Of a stretch of DNA of 64,000 bases, positions 30,598 to 40,509 are shown one piece after another (within the stretch, counting starts at the first letter, position 1; every line of letters begins with the position of its first letter). Made by a program: the position numbers and the translations under genes. The DNA comes from Clostridium cadaveris (GTDB taxonomy: Bacteria > Bacillota > Clostridia > Clostridiales > Clostridiaceae), in contig NZ_CP076620.1 of assembly GCF_020911725.1 (NCBI RefSeq), positions 3,208,501 to 3,272,500 of the forward strand, in the 5' to 3' direction. Below the pieces are notes generated by a model. The model was not told the origin of the DNA, ran no database searches, and saw only the letters and a program-made list of their open reading frames with translations.

Positions 30598-31816
30598 CTT
30601 GATTAAAATTACTCTATTATGCTAGTAACAACTCCAGAACCTACTGTTCTTCCACCTTCTCTGATAGCGAATCTTAGTCCTTCGTCCATTGCTACTTCTG
30701 TTATTAATTCAACATTCATGTCGATATGGTCTCCTGGCATTACCATTTCCATTCCTTCTGGTAACTTGATTGATCCTGTAACGTCAGTTGTTCTGAAATA
30801 GAATTGTGGTCTATATCCATCAAAGAATGGAGTATGTCTTCCACCTTCTTCTTTCTTAAGTACGTATACTTGACCTACGAACTTCTTGTGAGGATGTACT
30901 GATCCAACTTTTGCTAGTACTTGACCTCTTTCGATATCTGTTCTTTGGATTCCTCTTAATAGTGCTCCTATGTTGTCTCCAGCTTGCGCTTCGTCTAGTA
31001 ACTTTCTGAACATTTCTATTCCTGTTACTACTGTCTTTCTCTTCTCTTCGCTTAATCCTACGATATCTACTTCGTCTCCTACGTGTAGTATTCCTCTCTC
31101 AACTCTTCCTGTTGCAACTGTTCCTCTTCCAGTGATTGTGAATACATCTTCTACTGGCATTAAGAATGGCTTATCTGTTGCTCTTTCTGGAGTTGGGATA
31201 TAGCTATCTACTGCTTCCATTAATTCAACTATACACTTAGTTGCTTCTGGATCTGTTGGATTTTCTAATGCTTTTAATGCTGATCCTACTATTATTGGAG
31301 TATCGTCTCCTGGGAAATCATACTCATTTAATAGTTCTCTTACTTCCATTTCTACTAATTCAATTAGTTCTGGATCGTCTACCATATCTGCTTTATTTAA
31401 GAATACTACTATGTAGTTAACTCCAACTCTTGAAGCTAGTAGTATATGCTCTCTTGTTTGAGGCATTGGACCATCTGCTGCTGATACAACTAGTATAGCT
31501 CCGTCCATTTGTGCTGCTCCTGTTATCATGTTCTTAACGTAGTCAGCGTGGCCTGGGCAGTCAACGTGTGCATAGTGTCTGTTCTCTGTTTGATACTCTA
31601 CGTGTGCAGTGTTGATTGTAATTCCTCTTTCTTTTTCTTCTGGTGCCTTATCTATTTCGTCATACTTAAACGCATCTGCATATCCTTGGTTTGCTAAAAC
31701 CGTTGTGATTGCAGCTGTTAATGTTGTCTTACCGTGGTCTACGTGTCCTATTGTTCCGATATTTACGTGTGGCTTATTTCTTTCAAATTTTGCCTTTGCC
31801 ATTTTTCTATTCCTCC
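30598..31816. repeat. Duplicated tuf segment, copy 2 (1,219 bp)
   Basis: This is the same-orientation partner of 14565-15783, offset by 16,033 bp. Identity stops at 30598 and 31816, where unrelated flanks begin. Recombination between the direct repeats would remove about 16 kb carrying fusA, rpsG, rpsL, rpoC, rpoB and others, which would be lethal, so only conversion products survive. Confidence 0.9.
30609..31802 (-). CDS. tuf: Elongation factor Tu (copy 2, behind tRNA-Thr)
   Basis: The 397-residue protein has the same sequence as the product of 14576-15769, including [18 protein letters not shown] and NKADMVDD. Unlike copy 1 it is not in the str operon; it follows tRNA-Thr by 65 bp and has the tRNA's promoter. 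Two differently driven copies probably separate ribosomal-operon control from tRNA-type growth-rate control. Confidence 0.98.
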   Translation of the reverse strand: MAKAKFERNKPHVNIGTIGHVDHGKTTLTAAITTVLANQGYADAFKYDEIDKAPEEKERGITINTAHVEYQTENRHYAHVDCPGHADYVKNMITGAAQMDGAILVVSAADGPMPQTREHILLASRVGVNYIVVFLNKADMVDDPELIELVEMEVRELLNEYDFPGDDTPIIVGSALKALENPTDPEATKCIVELMEAVDSYIPTPERATDKPFLMPVEDVFTITGRGTVATGRVERGILHVGDEVDIVGLSEEKRKTVVTGIEMFRKLLDEAQAGDNIGALLRGIQRTDIERGQVLAKVGSVHPHKKFVGQVYVLKKEEGGRHTPFFDGYRPQFYFRTTDVTGSIKLPEGMEMVMPGDHIDMNVELITEVAMDEGLRFAIREGGRTVGSGVVTSIIE

Positions 31817-31867
31817 CTTATACTTCTTTCACAAACTCTACCTAGCGTTTTCTTTTCTCCAAAATTT

Positions 31868-31943
31868 TGGAGCCCACGAGCGGGCTCGAACCGCCGACCT
31901 CCGCCTTACCAAGGCGACGCTCTGCCTACTGAGCTACATGGGC
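31868..31943 (-). tRNA. tRNA-Thr (GGT)
   Basis: The minus strand folds into a complete 76-nt cloverleaf. The acceptor stem is GCCCATG/CGTGGGC, the anticodon loop TTGGTAA gives anticodon GGT, the T arm has GGTTCGAGC, and CCA is encoded. It lies between a strong promoter and the second tuf gene, so the tRNA must be cut from a tRNA-tuf transcript. Confidence 0.97.
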
Positions 31944-31949
31944 ACTCAA

Positions 31950-31979
31950 ATAGAAGTGAGATATTTATTCCCACTTCTA
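31950..31979 (-). promoter_or_regulatory. Leader hairpin before tRNA-Thr
   Basis: ATAGAAGTG pairs with CACTTCTAT around a loop of about 12 nt, seven bases before the 5' end of the tRNA. It may assist 5' processing or protect the leader. No long U tract follows, so it is not clearly a terminator. Confidence 0.5.
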
Positions 31980-31993
31980 TTATTACTTTTATT

Positions 31994-32022
31994 ATTTTAA
32001 TATTTTTTTCTTTTCTTGTCAA
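31994..32022 (-). promoter_or_regulatory. Sigma-A promoter of tRNA-Thr-tuf
   Basis: On the minus strand, -35 TTGACA (32017-32022) and -10 TAAAAT (31994-31999) are 17 bp apart, with an A-rich spacer. It is the only strong promoter before the tRNA-tuf unit. Confidence 0.75.
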
Positions 32023-32068
32023 TAGATTTATACTTTTTTAGCCTTAATATATTAAGGCTTTTCATTCT

Positions 32069-32707
32069 TTATTTATTGAGACATTTTTCTAGTTTTCTCT
32101 TTACTCTTTGTAGTGCGTTATCTATAGATTTTGCATGCCTATCTAAATCGCAAGCTATTTCTTGATATGATTTTCCATCTAGATAAGACATAAGCACTTC
32201 CATTTCTAAATCTGATAATACTTGTCCTATTTCTTTTTCTATATGCTTCATCTCTTCATTGCTTATAACCAACTCTTCCGGATCTGTAACTTTAAGTCCA
32301 GCTAATACATCTAAAAGAGTTCTATCTGATTCTTCTTCATATATAGGTTTATTTAAAGATACATATGTATTAAGCGGAATGTGTTTTTGTCTAGTAGCTG
32401 TTTTTATAGCAGTTATTATCTGACGTGTAACACATAATTCGGCAAAAGCTTTAAAGGATGCTAATTTATCTGGTCTAAAATCTCGTATAGCCTTATAAAG
32501 TCCTATCATACCTTCTTGATAAATATCTTCTTTATCTGCACCAATAAGAAAATAAGACTTAGATTTAGATTTTACAAAATTTTGATATTTATTGATTAAA
32601 TACTCTTGAGCTCTTTTATTGCCTTCCTTAGCTTCCATAGCAATTTCTTCATCAAGTTTGTTATCAAATTCGCCCTTAGTATCTATAGCACTCCCTTTAC
32701 CCTCCAT
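32069..32707 (-). CDS. sigH: RNA polymerase sporulation sigma factor SigH
   Basis: Sigma-H directs early stationary-phase and sporulation genes. The 212 residues show sigma region 2 (EDIYQEGMIGLYKAIRDF and ASFKAFAELCVTRQIITAI) and the region 4 helix-turn-helix (SYQEIACDLDRHAKSIDNAL). The start is ATG 32707 (MEGKGSAID), seven bases after GGAGG. An earlier ATG at 32743 lies inside the predicted -10 box and is excluded. It sits between rae1 and tRNA-Thr, the usual Clostridium context. Confidence 0.96.
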   Translation of the reverse strand: MEGKGSAIDTKGEFDNKLDEEIAMEAKEGNKRAQEYLINKYQNFVKSKSKSYFLIGADKEDIYQEGMIGLYKAIRDFRPDKLASFKAFAELCVTRQIITAIKTATRQKHIPLNTYVSLNKPIYEEESDRTLLDVLAGLKVTDPEELVISNEEMKHIEKEIGQVLSDLEMEVLMSYLDGKSYQEIACDLDRHAKSIDNALQRVKRKLEKCLNK

Positions 32708-32741
32708 AGTATCCCCTCCAAAATATACGTCATACACATTC

Positions 32742-32771
32742 ATTATATGCTACCACAATTCCATAAGTCAA
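32742..32771 (-). promoter_or_regulatory. Promoter of sigH
   Basis: On the minus strand, -35 TTGACT (32766-32771) and -10 TATAAT (32742-32747) are 18 bp apart, in the short gap behind rae1. sigH can therefore be transcribed apart from the genes before it. Confidence 0.65.
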
Positions 32772-32777
32772 GCAATC

Positions 32778-33287
32778 TCAACGGCTCCTGCGCATCTTCT
32801 CAAGTTTTTCCAAAGTTTCTTGATCTAATGCATCTTCTAGCCGATTTCGATTTTTGCTAATCTGCCTCTCTGACTTTTTACTTATCTTTCCTTCTATCTC
32901 TCTTACTTCAACTCCGAATTCTATAGATGAAGTTCTTATAGCACCTCTTTGAAAGGCAAGCTGCTGCTCTAAAGAATCCGATGTTACCACTACAACTTCA
33001 ACTTTTCTTCCTATGTCATTTACGCTTCTTTCTATATAACTATCTGCTGTCTCTCCATCTTTAGTAAACACGACTTTTATTTCGCCATGTTTTTCTGTAG
33101 TCTCTATATTTCCCGGAATCAAATGGGCATCAAATACTAAAACCACCTTATATCCAGTAAAGCTAGCATAATTATTTAATATCTCAATCAACTTTATTCT
33201 TGCAGTTTCATAGCTATATTCCTTCATAGTTTTGAGTATATGCCAATGGTTAATTACATTATATCCATCTACAAATACAATTCTCAC
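32778..33287 (-). CDS. rae1: NYN-domain ribonuclease Rae1/YacP-like
   Basis: A PIN/NYN-fold protein; the B. subtilis homologue cuts mRNA in the ribosomal A site. The 169 residues begin MRIVFVDGYNVINHWHILK, with the first catalytic Asp, then VVLVFDAHLIPG, GETADSYIERSV and VVTSDSLEQQLAFQRGA, the remaining acidic motifs. The start is GTG after GGAGAA. Gene order cysS-mrnC-thyX-rlmB-rae1-sigH is conserved in Firmicutes. Confidence 0.9.
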   Translation of the reverse strand: MRIVFVDGYNVINHWHILKTMKEYSYETARIKLIEILNNYASFTGYKVVLVFDAHLIPGNIETTEKHGEIKVVFTKDGETADSYIERSVNDIGRKVEVVVVTSDSLEQQLAFQRGAIRTSSIEFGVEVREIEGKISKKSERQISKNRNRLEDALDQETLEKLEKMRRSR

Positions 33288-33296
33288 ACTTTTCTC

Positions 33297-34124
33297 CTAC
33301 AAACGAGACTTTAGAACTTCATACATTAATATTCCTCCAGCAACTGATGCATTCAAGGAGTTAACTTTCCCTACCATAGGTATCTTTACCATAACGTCGC
33401 ATTTTTCTCTTGTAAGTTTAGATATCCCTCTTCCCTCACTACCTATAACCAACGCTACTGCACCTTTGAAATCCACATTGTAACTGAAGTTCTCTGCTTC
33501 TCCATCAGCCCCATATACCCATATATTCTCTTTCTTTAATTCATCAATTGTATTATTAATGTTGGAAACCTTAGCTATTTTCATATAATTAACTGCGCCT
33601 GCAGATGTTTTGTATACAGTTGGAGTAACTCCTACATTTCTTCTCTTTGGAATTATAATTCCATGAGCTCCACAAAGCTCAGCAGTTCTTATTATAGAAC
33701 CTAAATTATGAGGGTCTTCTATCTCATCTAATATTATTATAAAAGGAGATTCTTCCCTTTCTTTGGCTCTATCAAGAATATCTTGAATTTCTGAATATCT
33801 AAATGGCGTTACCATAGCAACGACACCTTGATGTGCCTCTCCTTGACTTAATGAATCCAATTTCTTTCTATCAACTTCTTTGATTACAACTCCCTTTTCT
33901 TTAGCCAAAGCCATAATCTTAACTATGGACCCCTCTTTCTCACCCTTGGATATAAGAATCTGCTCTACAGTTATTTTGGCTTTTAAAGCCTCTATAACTC
34001 CGTTTCTTCCTAGAACAATGTCCTCTCTCATAGGCTCTGCTACCACTTTTTTCGGTTGCTTGTTACTTATATTATTTTTACTCTTATTACTATTCTTACT
34101 TGAATTTCTATTAATCTTTGCCAT
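33297..34124 (-). CDS. rlmB: 23S rRNA 2'-O-methyltransferase RlmB (TrmH family)
   Basis: A SPOUT-fold enzyme that methylates a ribose in 23S domain V using S-adenosylmethionine. The 275 residues have a lysine/asparagine-rich N-terminal tail, a substrate-binding domain, and the catalytic core: DEIEDPHNLGSIIRTAELCG (motif 1), VIGSEGRGISKLTREKCD (motif 2) and SLNASVAGGI (motif 3, the knot). It lies nine bp before rae1. The N-terminal tail of about 25 residues is longer than in many family members. Confidence 0.93.
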   Translation of the reverse strand: MAKINRNSSKNSNKSKNNISNKQPKKVVAEPMREDIVLGRNGVIEALKAKITVEQILISKGEKEGSIVKIMALAKEKGVVIKEVDRKKLDSLSQGEAHQGVVAMVTPFRYSEIQDILDRAKEREESPFIIILDEIEDPHNLGSIIRTAELCGAHGIIIPKRRNVGVTPTVYKTSAGAVNYMKIAKVSNINNTIDELKKENIWVYGADGEAENFSYNVDFKGAVALVIGSEGRGISKLTREKCDVMVKIPMVGKVNSLNASVAGGILMYEVLKSRL

Positions 34125-34155
34125 AATCAGTTCTCCTTTCGTTACTTTTCTATCA

Positions 34156-34899
34156 TTAATTTTGTCCTAAATATCTTTTTCTAATCTCCAGTATTTCTCC
34201 ACAAGTCATAGTCCCCTCTGGACATTGGCTATTCACGCAACTTGGACCAGCATATTTAAATAAAGTTGGCGCAACCTTTTTTACTTCCTTTAACATCTCA
34301 TCAGCCATAGCTCTTATTTCCCATTGAGCTCGCGTACAGCATCTATGTCTAAAAAAATTCATTAAAGATCTTGCATTCATTGTAAATACTATCTTTGTTT
34401 CACATGCATTAGGGAAAACATATCTAGCATCTTCTATAGCCTTTTTCTCTGCAGCCTTTTCTTTCATGCCGCCTTCTATGTATTGAGCTTTAAGCATATC
34501 TGCTAATTCATCATAAGATCTTTGGCACTGCTCCATAGCCTTTATATATATATCTTTAGCTTTGTCGTTATTTTCTATTGCTGGTGGAACTATATATTCA
34601 AACTGATCTAATTTTACATAACGTTGACTTTGTTGAGAGTAAGAAGCAATTCTATGTCTAACAAGCTGATGAGTTAAGCTTCTAGATACTCCTTCTGCCG
34701 CAAACGTAAAGCTTACATGTTCTATAGGAGACTCATGACCATAAGACATTAACATGTTTAAAAACTTCTCTATATTTTGCTCATTTAAATTTTCCATTAT
34801 CTCATCAATTCCAACTTGGCTGTAACATAATTTTGCTGCTGCTGCAATTACTGCTTCTGGATTTGGCGTATATTCTATAAGCGAAACCTTTAATTTCAT
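34156..34899 (-). CDS. thyX: Flavin-dependent thymidylate synthase ThyX
   Basis: ThyX makes dTMP from dUMP with FAD, NADPH and methylenetetrahydrofolate. The 247 residues start [17 protein letters not shown] at ATG 34899, ten bases after GGAGG. The signature RHR-x7-S is present as [11 protein letters not shown]. The longer frame to 34947 overlaps mrnC and lacks a site. Its position beside mrnC and rlmB is usual in clostridia, many of which lack ThyA. Confidence 0.96.
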   Translation of the reverse strand: MKLKVSLIEYTPNPEAVIAAAAKLCYSQVGIDEIMENLNEQNIEKFLNMLMSYGHESPIEHVSFTFAAEGVSRSLTHQLVRHRIASYSQQSQRYVKLDQFEYIVPPAIENNDKAKDIYIKAMEQCQRSYDELADMLKAQYIEGGMKEKAAEKKAIEDARYVFPNACETKIVFTMNARSLMNFFRHRCCTRAQWEIRAMADEMLKEVKKVAPTLFKYAGPSCVNSQCPEGTMTCGEILEIRKRYLGQN

Positions 34900-34918
34900 T
34901 TTACTAATACCTCCTTGG

Positions 34919-35344
34919 TTATTTGATGTCATTTTTTCTACTTTCAATCATTTTGCACATAAGCTCTTCTAGCCTTTCCTTTTGGTCTGTTAAATATAAA
35001 AAACCAACTAGAGCCTCAAGGCCTGTGGCATTTCTATACTCCCTAACATCTGCATTTTTCGGAACAGTTGGTGATTTAGCATTTCTTCCTCTTTTGTAAA
35101 TCCCAATCTCTTCATCTGTCAGATTATCTTCTAAATCCTTTATTATATCACTTTGTGCTGATGCTTTTACATAGCTTATTGCATTTAAATGTAATTTGTG
35201 TGCTGACATCTTTTTGTGATTTTTTAATATATAATCTCTTATATAAAGTTCATAAACTCCATCACCTATAAAAGCCAAATTTAGAGGACTGATTTGTCTG
35301 GCTTCCTCTACAGTTAAGGTTTCATGTAAAAAGTTATTGCTCAT
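34919..35344 (-). CDS. mrnC: Mini-ribonuclease 3
   Basis: MrnC matures the ends of 23S rRNA; it is an RNase III catalytic domain without the double-stranded-RNA-binding domain. The 141 residues contain [19 protein letters not shown] with the catalytic acidic residues, and [22 protein letters not shown]. Size and motifs match the family. It follows cysS, as in B. subtilis. Confidence 0.95.
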   Translation of the reverse strand: MSNNFLHETLTVEEARQISPLNLAFIGDGVYELYIRDYILKNHKKMSAHKLHLNAISYVKASAQSDIIKDLEDNLTDEEIGIYKRGRNAKSPTVPKNADVREYRNATGLEALVGFLYLTDQKERLEELMCKMIESRKNDIK

Positions 35345-35425
35345 AACATTTCTCCTCTAGTTTAATTAATACAATTAATAATACTATATATATAAATAAA
35401 TTTGTAGCATAATTTTATTTAAAAT

Positions 35426-35447
35426 AAGGAGGCTTTAAAGCCTCCTT
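35426..35447 (-). terminator. Terminator after cysS
   Basis: AAGGAGGC and GCCTCCTT pair around TTTAAA, with T-rich sequence on both sides. It lies 15 bp after the cysS stop and can work in both directions, separating cysS from mrnC. mrnC is then served by an unidentified promoter in the 80 bp that follow, or by read-through. Confidence 0.8.
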
Positions 35448-35461
35448 TTAATTACACGCCT

Positions 35462-36868
35462 TTAATCATTTTTTAAATGCCATCTTACTCCTTGAGGTGT
35501 ATCTTCTAATACAATTCCTTGAGCTTTTAAATCATCTCTTATCTTATCTGCTAAAGCCCAATTTCTTTCTTTTCTTGCATTTTGTCTATCTTCAATAAGC
35601 TTTTCAACATGAGCTTCTAAATCATTTTGTGTTGAATTTTCTAATATTCCAAGAGGCTTTCCAAGTTCTCTTATAAGTCCTAAAGCATACTTAACTAGTT
35701 CCTTAGATGACTCTGCATTTATATTTGTATTAACGTCTCTAACTAAATCAAAAATAGTTGATATTCCATCTGCAGTGTTGAAGTCATCATCCATTTTTTC
35801 TATATATTTTTCTCTATAAGAATCTAAAGTCTTAACATATTCCTTTTCGCTATGTGTAAAATTTTCACTCTTAACTTCTTTTAATAAGTTCTCTAAGTTA
35901 AATACTGCATTATATAGTCTTTCCATAGAAGATTTTGCAGAATCTAAAAGTTCTGAACTGAAATTCAATTGAGTTCTGTAATGAGCTGAAAGCATTAAGA
36001 ATCTAACTACTTCTGCGTCATACTTTTCTAAAACTTCTCTAGCTGTAAAAAAATTGTTTAAAGACTTAGACATCTTTTGGTTGTTTACATTAAGAAAAGC
36101 TGAATGCATCCAATACTTTGCAAAAGGCTTTCCTGTTCTACATTCACTTTGTGCTATTTCATTCTCATGGTGAGGAAAAACCAAATCTGATCCACCTGCA
36201 TGTATATCTATAGTTTCTCCTAGAAGCTTATAGGACATGCATGAGCACTCAATATGCCATCCTGGTCTTCCCATTCCCCATGGGCTCTTCCAAGCAGGTT
36301 CACCAGGCTTCTGAGCTTTCCATATGGCAAAATCCATAGGGTCATTTTTTCTTTCATCTACATTTATTCTTGCTCCAGCTTGAAGATCATCAAGATTTTG
36401 ACCTGAAAGCTTTCCATATTCATCGAATTTCTTCGTACTGAAATATACATCTCCATCTACTTCATAAGCATAACCCTTTTCTATAAGAGCTTCTACAAAT
36501 TCTATAATCTCATCCATATATTCAGTTGCTCTAGGATTTACAGTTGCTCTTTTAAGCTTTAAACCATCAGCGTCTTTGTAATATTCTTCTATATATTTAT
36601 CTCCAACTTCTTTTACTGTTGAGTTCTCTTCATTCGCTCTTTTTATCATCTTGTCATCTATATCTGTAAAATTTTGAATAAACTTAACATCATAACCTCT
36701 ATACTCTAAGTATTTTCTTATAGTATCAAAAACTATGAAAGTTCTTCCGTTACCTATATGAAAATAATTATATACAGTCGGTCCACACACATACATCTTT
36801 ACTTCTTTATCATTAATCGGAACAAAGTCCTCTTTTTTTCTGGTAAGGGTATTATATATCTTAATCAT
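35462..36868 (-). CDS. cysS: Cysteinyl-tRNA synthetase
   Basis: A class I synthetase that charges tRNA-Cys. The 468 residues begin [15 protein letters not shown]. They carry [15 protein letters not shown] (the HIGH-type motif with the first zinc Cys), WHIECSCMS (zinc site) and KMSKSLNNF (KMSKS). Length is typical. It lies between a ProRS-like gene and mrnC. tRNA-Cys is also in this window (61151-61224), though not linked to it. Confidence 0.98.
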   Translation of the reverse strand: MIKIYNTLTRKKEDFVPINDKEVKMYVCGPTVYNYFHIGNGRTFIVFDTIRKYLEYRGYDVKFIQNFTDIDDKMIKRANEENSTVKEVGDKYIEEYYKDADGLKLKRATVNPRATEYMDEIIEFVEALIEKGYAYEVDGDVYFSTKKFDEYGKLSGQNLDDLQAGARINVDERKNDPMDFAIWKAQKPGEPAWKSPWGMGRPGWHIECSCMSYKLLGETIDIHAGGSDLVFPHHENEIAQSECRTGKPFAKYWMHSAFLNVNNQKMSKSLNNFFTAREVLEKYDAEVVRFLMLSAHYRTQLNFSSELLDSAKSSMERLYNAVFNLENLLKEVKSENFTHSEKEYVKTLDSYREKYIEKMDDDFNTADGISTIFDLVRDVNTNINAESSKELVKYALGLIRELGKPLGILENSTQNDLEAHVEKLIEDRQNARKERNWALADKIRDDLKAQGIVLEDTPQGVRWHLKND

Positions 36869-36990
36869 AAAACTAATTACCTCCTCGTGTATTTAAATAC
36901 AGCAAAATACAAATATATTATATCATAGAAATTAAATTTAACGTACTAGACCTATTTAAAATTATAAAGATTTTATCTGAAGATTAAAAT

Positions 36991-38601
36991 TTAGTTTATT
37001 CTATCTACAACTTCATCTAAGGATATAATACTGGGCTCATCACTATTACGATCTTTATATTCAACCATACCATCCTTTATATACTTTCCAACTACAATTC
37101 TCACTGGAACTCCCATAAGCTCTATATCTTTAAATTTTGCTCCAACCCTATCTTCTCTGTCATCTAATATTACATTTTTATCTATAGCTCTTATTCTTTT
37201 ATATAAATCTTCACCAGCTTTAATCTGTTCTTCATTTTTTCCTAAAGCAATTATTATCGCTACATGATATGGACAAATAATTTCCGGCCATATTATCTCA
37301 TTTTCTTTACTATGATTTTCTACTATTAATCCTAAGACTCTAGATATATTTATTTTAATTTCATTAACTGTAACAGATGATCTTCCCTTTATTCCTATAT
37401 TTTTATTAGTTATAAAACTGCCTATCTTTATATAAGAACTGCTACAAAGTTCACCATCACATTCTTTGCATGTATCTCTTCCTTCTGCCGTCTTAAAATC
37501 TCCAATAAGACCTTCAAAGTCTCTTCCGTAATTCACATTTATATAGTGATAATTTGTGTCATTAGCCCCTACTACAAAATTTTTCATATTAGCTACTTCT
37601 TCATCTACTAGAAGATAATCAGCTTTTATTCCTATTGGACCTGCAAATCCTATATCTGCTCCTGTTGCAAATTTGACACTTTCTTCATCAGCCATATCTA
37701 TAATAGGGAAACACTTTAAGAATTCTTTTATTTTTCCCTCACTTGCATCCCTATTTCCAGGAATCATTACAGCTATAGTTTTCTTTCCCGCCTTATATAT
37801 AAGGGTTTTAGCTATATTTTCTTTCTTTATGTCAAGAAATTTAACTAAATCATCAATCGTTTTTATATCAGGGGTTAGGACTTTATTTTTATCTTTTACT
37901 TCATCTTGCTGATTTATCTGAGGATGTATTGAAAACATTTCACTTTCTTCCATTGTCTCACAGGATTTACATTGTAAAAGCATATCTTCCCCTAAATCGC
38001 TTGAAACTACTATATCTTCTATTATTAAATCATTTGTGATACAATTTTTAAGAGTAAATACATCCAGTCCCATATTTTCTAAGTCTTTAATTATCTCTTC
38101 TTTCATAGGATTTTCTTTAGATTCTTCTGACTCTAATCCTTGAATTTCAAAACCTTGAAATATTATATTTTCTCTACACTTTAAAAGCCCATGCTTTGGT
38201 TTCTCTATATTTTCAAAGTCCGTTGTAAATTCATGAAATCTATATACATTATTCTTTGTGTTCTCCAATACTTCTCCAAATGTTCCTGTAAGCTTGCTTA
38301 TATAGTTCCTATTTAAAGAATATGTATTATTATAACAATCTTTTGTTGTAAAACCGTTTATGAATGCATTACTTAAATAAGAAGATTTTATTTCTTCACT
38401 ATTCAACTCCTCCATAGTATCTAAAATAACTTTTTTTATGTTATTTACCACTTTCATTCCTAAAGGTAAAAAGTTAAATACCCCTGGAGCTTCTTTTCTT
38501 ATGATCCCTGCCCTAAGCATAAGCTTGTAGCTTTCTATGTCCTTTGTTGCTTCTGCCGGTGCATTTCTAAGAGTACATGATAAAGTATTTTTCATTCTCA
38601 T
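36991..38601 (-). CDS. Degenerate prolyl-tRNA synthetase-like protein with editing domain
   Basis: The 536-residue protein has the bacterial ProRS layout: a catalytic-type domain (1-215), an inserted YbaK-like editing domain (about 243-365) and an anticodon-binding domain (about 446-536). The catalytic motifs are eroded. Motif 1 reads SSYLS instead of a proline-containing PALQ-type segment, the TxE loop reads LTGTFGEV, motif 2 reads TDFENIEKPKHGLLKCREN with FRDE lost, and motif 3 reads INISR instead of GIGVSR. The editing domain keeps the key Lys (AKTLIYK, residue 265), GPIGI, GAN and VNYGRDF. The start is ATG 38601, seven bases after GGAGG. It is probably not an active ProRS; trans-editing or regulation is inferred. 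Confidence 0.85.
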   Translation of the reverse strand: MRMKNTLSCTLRNAPAEATKDIESYKLMLRAGIIRKEAPGVFNFLPLGMKVVNNIKKVILDTMEELNSEEIKSSYLSNAFINGFTTKDCYNNTYSLNRNYISKLTGTFGEVLENTKNNVYRFHEFTTDFENIEKPKHGLLKCRENIIFQGFEIQGLESEESKENPMKEEIIKDLENMGLDVFTLKNCITNDLIIEDIVVSSDLGEDMLLQCKSCETMEESEMFSIHPQINQQDEVKDKNKVLTPDIKTIDDLVKFLDIKKENIAKTLIYKAGKKTIAVMIPGNRDASEGKIKEFLKCFPIIDMADEESVKFATGADIGFAGPIGIKADYLLVDEEVANMKNFVVGANDTNYHYINVNYGRDFEGLIGDFKTAEGRDTCKECDGELCSSSYIKIGSFITNKNIGIKGRSSVTVNEIKINISRVLGLIVENHSKENEIIWPEIICPYHVAIIIALGKNEEQIKAGEDLYKRIRAIDKNVILDDREDRVGAKFKDIELMGVPVRIVVGKYIKDGMVEYKDRNSDEPSIISLDEVVDRIN

Positions 38602-38628
38602 ATCTAACCCTCCAAGCCTTGTATAATA

Positions 38629-38660
38629 AGAGCTCACCTTATCATTGTAAGGCGAGCTCT
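38629..38660 (-). terminator. Hairpin between ispD and the ProRS-like gene
   Basis: AGAGCTC-CCTTA pairs with TAAGG-GAGCTCT (12 bp, one mismatch) around a 6-nt loop. The minus-strand tail CTTATTATAC is only moderately T-rich, so it is a weak terminator or attenuator for the gene that follows. Confidence 0.55.
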
Positions 38661-38684
38661 AAAGTTTTGTTTATATTATATATT

Positions 38685-39389
38685 TTACTGATGGTTATTG
38701 TCAACAATACCTTTGGATATAATTTCCGCAACCTCTATATCTTCTGGAGTAGTAACTTTGATGTTAGTGTAACTGCCTTCATAAAGATATACTCTTTTAC
38801 CAAGCTTTTCGATAACCATCGTATCATCAGTCACCATAAGATTTTCTTTTCTTATAAACTCATGGGCTTTTTTAATGCTGTTATATTCAAAACATTGAGG
38901 TGTCTGCACTGCAAATAAAGTGTCTCTTTGAAGAGTTTCTTTTGAGAAATCATCACTGTCTTTCACCTTTATTGTGTCCTTTGGCATAACACCACAAGCT
39001 GCTGCACCATATGATTTAGCATATTCTATTCCTTCGTTTATTATTTTCTCAGAAACAAAAGGCCTTGCTCCATCATGAATTAAAACTATATCACAATCCT
39101 TCATCATTAAGAGTCCATTATAAACTGAATCCTGCCTTTCAGCGCCACCCTCTACAACAGCTAATATTTTTTTAAAATCATATACTTCTAATACATTTTC
39201 GTTGAAATAATCCATATCATCTTTAGATATTACAACGACTATACCATCTATATGCTCACAGCTTTCAAAGGCTTTTATGGTATACCAGATAATAGGCTTA
39301 TTGTTGATACAAATAAATTGCTTACTTATATCCCGACCTACTCTCTTACCTTTTCCTCCTGCTACGATAAGAGCATAATTTTTACTCAA
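38685..39389 (-). CDS. ispD: 2-C-methyl-D-erythritol 4-phosphate cytidylyltransferase
   Basis: IspD makes CDP-methylerythritol in the non-mevalonate isoprenoid pathway. The 234 residues contain the nucleotide loop VAGGKGKRVGRDISKQF, IHDGARPFVS, and the C-terminal TDDTMVIEKLGKRVYLYEGS. I place the start at TTG 39389, nine bases after GGAGG. An ATG three codons upstream directly abuts that site with no spacing. It lies behind a PIN-TRAM gene, as in B. subtilis. Confidence 0.93.
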   Translation of the reverse strand: MSKNYALIVAGGKGKRVGRDISKQFICINNKPIIWYTIKAFESCEHIDGIVVVISKDDMDYFNENVLEVYDFKKILAVVEGGAERQDSVYNGLLMMKDCDIVLIHDGARPFVSEKIINEGIEYAKSYGAAACGVMPKDTIKVKDSDDFSKETLQRDTLFAVQTPQCFEYNSIKKAHEFIRKENLMVTDDTMVIEKLGKRVYLYEGSYTNIKVTTPEDIEVAEIISKGIVDNNHQ

Positions 39390-39429
39390 TCTTTTCATCC
39401 TCCCTAAGGGTCAATAATCTTAAAGCAAA

Positions 39430-40509
39430 TTATTTTTCTTTAGCAAATATCATTCTTCCTGCTGGAGTTTGAAGTACAGAGGTTACTATAACATCTAGAT
39501 CTTCTCCTATATGCTTTCTTCCACCTTCTACTACAATCATAGTACCATCATCTAGATATGCGACCCCTTGACCAGATTCCTTACCGTCTTTGATAATCTG
39601 TATACTCATCTCTTCTCCTGGAAGAAGCACTGGTTTTATAGCATTAGCCAATTCATTTATATTTAGAACAGGTACTCCCTGAAATTCTGCAACCTTATTT
39701 AGATTGTAGTCGTTAGTTATTACTTTACCACCTAAAACCTGAGCTAATTTTAAAAGCTTGCTGTCTACTTCAGCTATATCAGGAAAATCTTTTTCTGATA
39801 TCTCAACATCTATATCCAATTCCTTTTGAATTTTGTTTAATATATCAAGCCCCCTTCTTCCTCTGTTTCTTTTTAGCCCATCAGAGGAATCAGCTATATG
39901 TCTAAGCTCTTCTAAAACAAAATTAGGAATTACTAAAGTTCCTTCTATAAACCCAGTCTTACATAAATCCGCAATTCTTCCATCTATAATAACAGATGTA
40001 TCTAGAACCTTAGGAGTTCCTTTATATGAATGTTTAACTTTTTTATCTTTGTTTGATCCAACTTTCTTAAAGTTTCCTAATGCATTCAGAATCTCATCTT
40101 TCTTCTTTATAGCAAGATCAGCACCTAAAACAGCCATTATTATATTTATAACAGCATATAGTAATTTACCCACTCTAGGTACTCCAGTTAGAACACTAAA
40201 TACTAGTGCAGAAATCACTAAGAATAATATAGCACCTACAGCCCCAAATATTATTTCCATAGCACTAAGCTTCTGCATGTTCTTTTCTATATAGTCCATT
40301 AATTTTCTTAAATTCTTATATATCCAAGGGAACAATAAATATAATATAAGTCCGCATATTAGTGATATTATAGCTAATACTCCACCACTTTTTATAACAC
40401 TCTCTTTAAAACTTTTTAAGAACTCTGTTGCTAAAACAATAGTTCCAAGGTAAAACCCTATAGTCATACCTATGATTGTAAAAGAAATCCTCAATATTTT
40501 CCTCAACAA
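39430..40509 (-). CDS. PIN and TRAM domain protein, YacL family
   Basis: A membrane-anchored putative nuclease of unknown target. The 359 residues start with four hydrophobic spans (about 1-145). A PIN domain follows, with [15 protein letters not shown], the conserved [11 protein letters not shown] and [20 protein letters not shown]. It ends with a TRAM domain ([18 protein letters not shown]). The start is TTG, nine bases after GGAGG. Order disA-yacL-ispD is conserved in Firmicutes. Confidence 0.93.
   Translation of the reverse strand: MLRKILRISFTIIGMTIGFYLGTIVLATEFLKSFKESVIKSGGVLAIISLICGLILYLLFPWIYKNLRKLMDYIEKNMQKLSAMEIIFGAVGAILFLVISALVFSVLTGVPRVGKLLYAVINIIMAVLGADLAIKKKDEILNALGNFKKVGSNKDKKVKHSYKGTPKVLDTSVIIDGRIADLCKTGFIEGTLVIPNFVLEELRHIADSSDGLKRNRGRRGLDILNKIQKELDIDVEISEKDFPDIAEVDSKLLKLAQVLGGKVITNDYNLNKVAEFQGVPVLNINELANAIKPVLLPGEEMSIQIIKDGKESGQGVAYLDDGTMIVVEGGRKHIGEDLDVIVTSVLQTPAGRMIFAKEK

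Noticed and set aside
31709..32041. Plus-strand reading frames of 88 and 110 codons
   Set aside because: They cover the tRNA-Thr gene and its flanks antisense to tuf; no ribosome binding site.
32040..32059. 20-bp palindrome AGCCTTAATATATTAAGGCT as the sigH terminator
   Set aside because: On the minus strand it is followed by A rather than T, so it does not make an intrinsic terminator for sigH; it is only a perfect hairpin.
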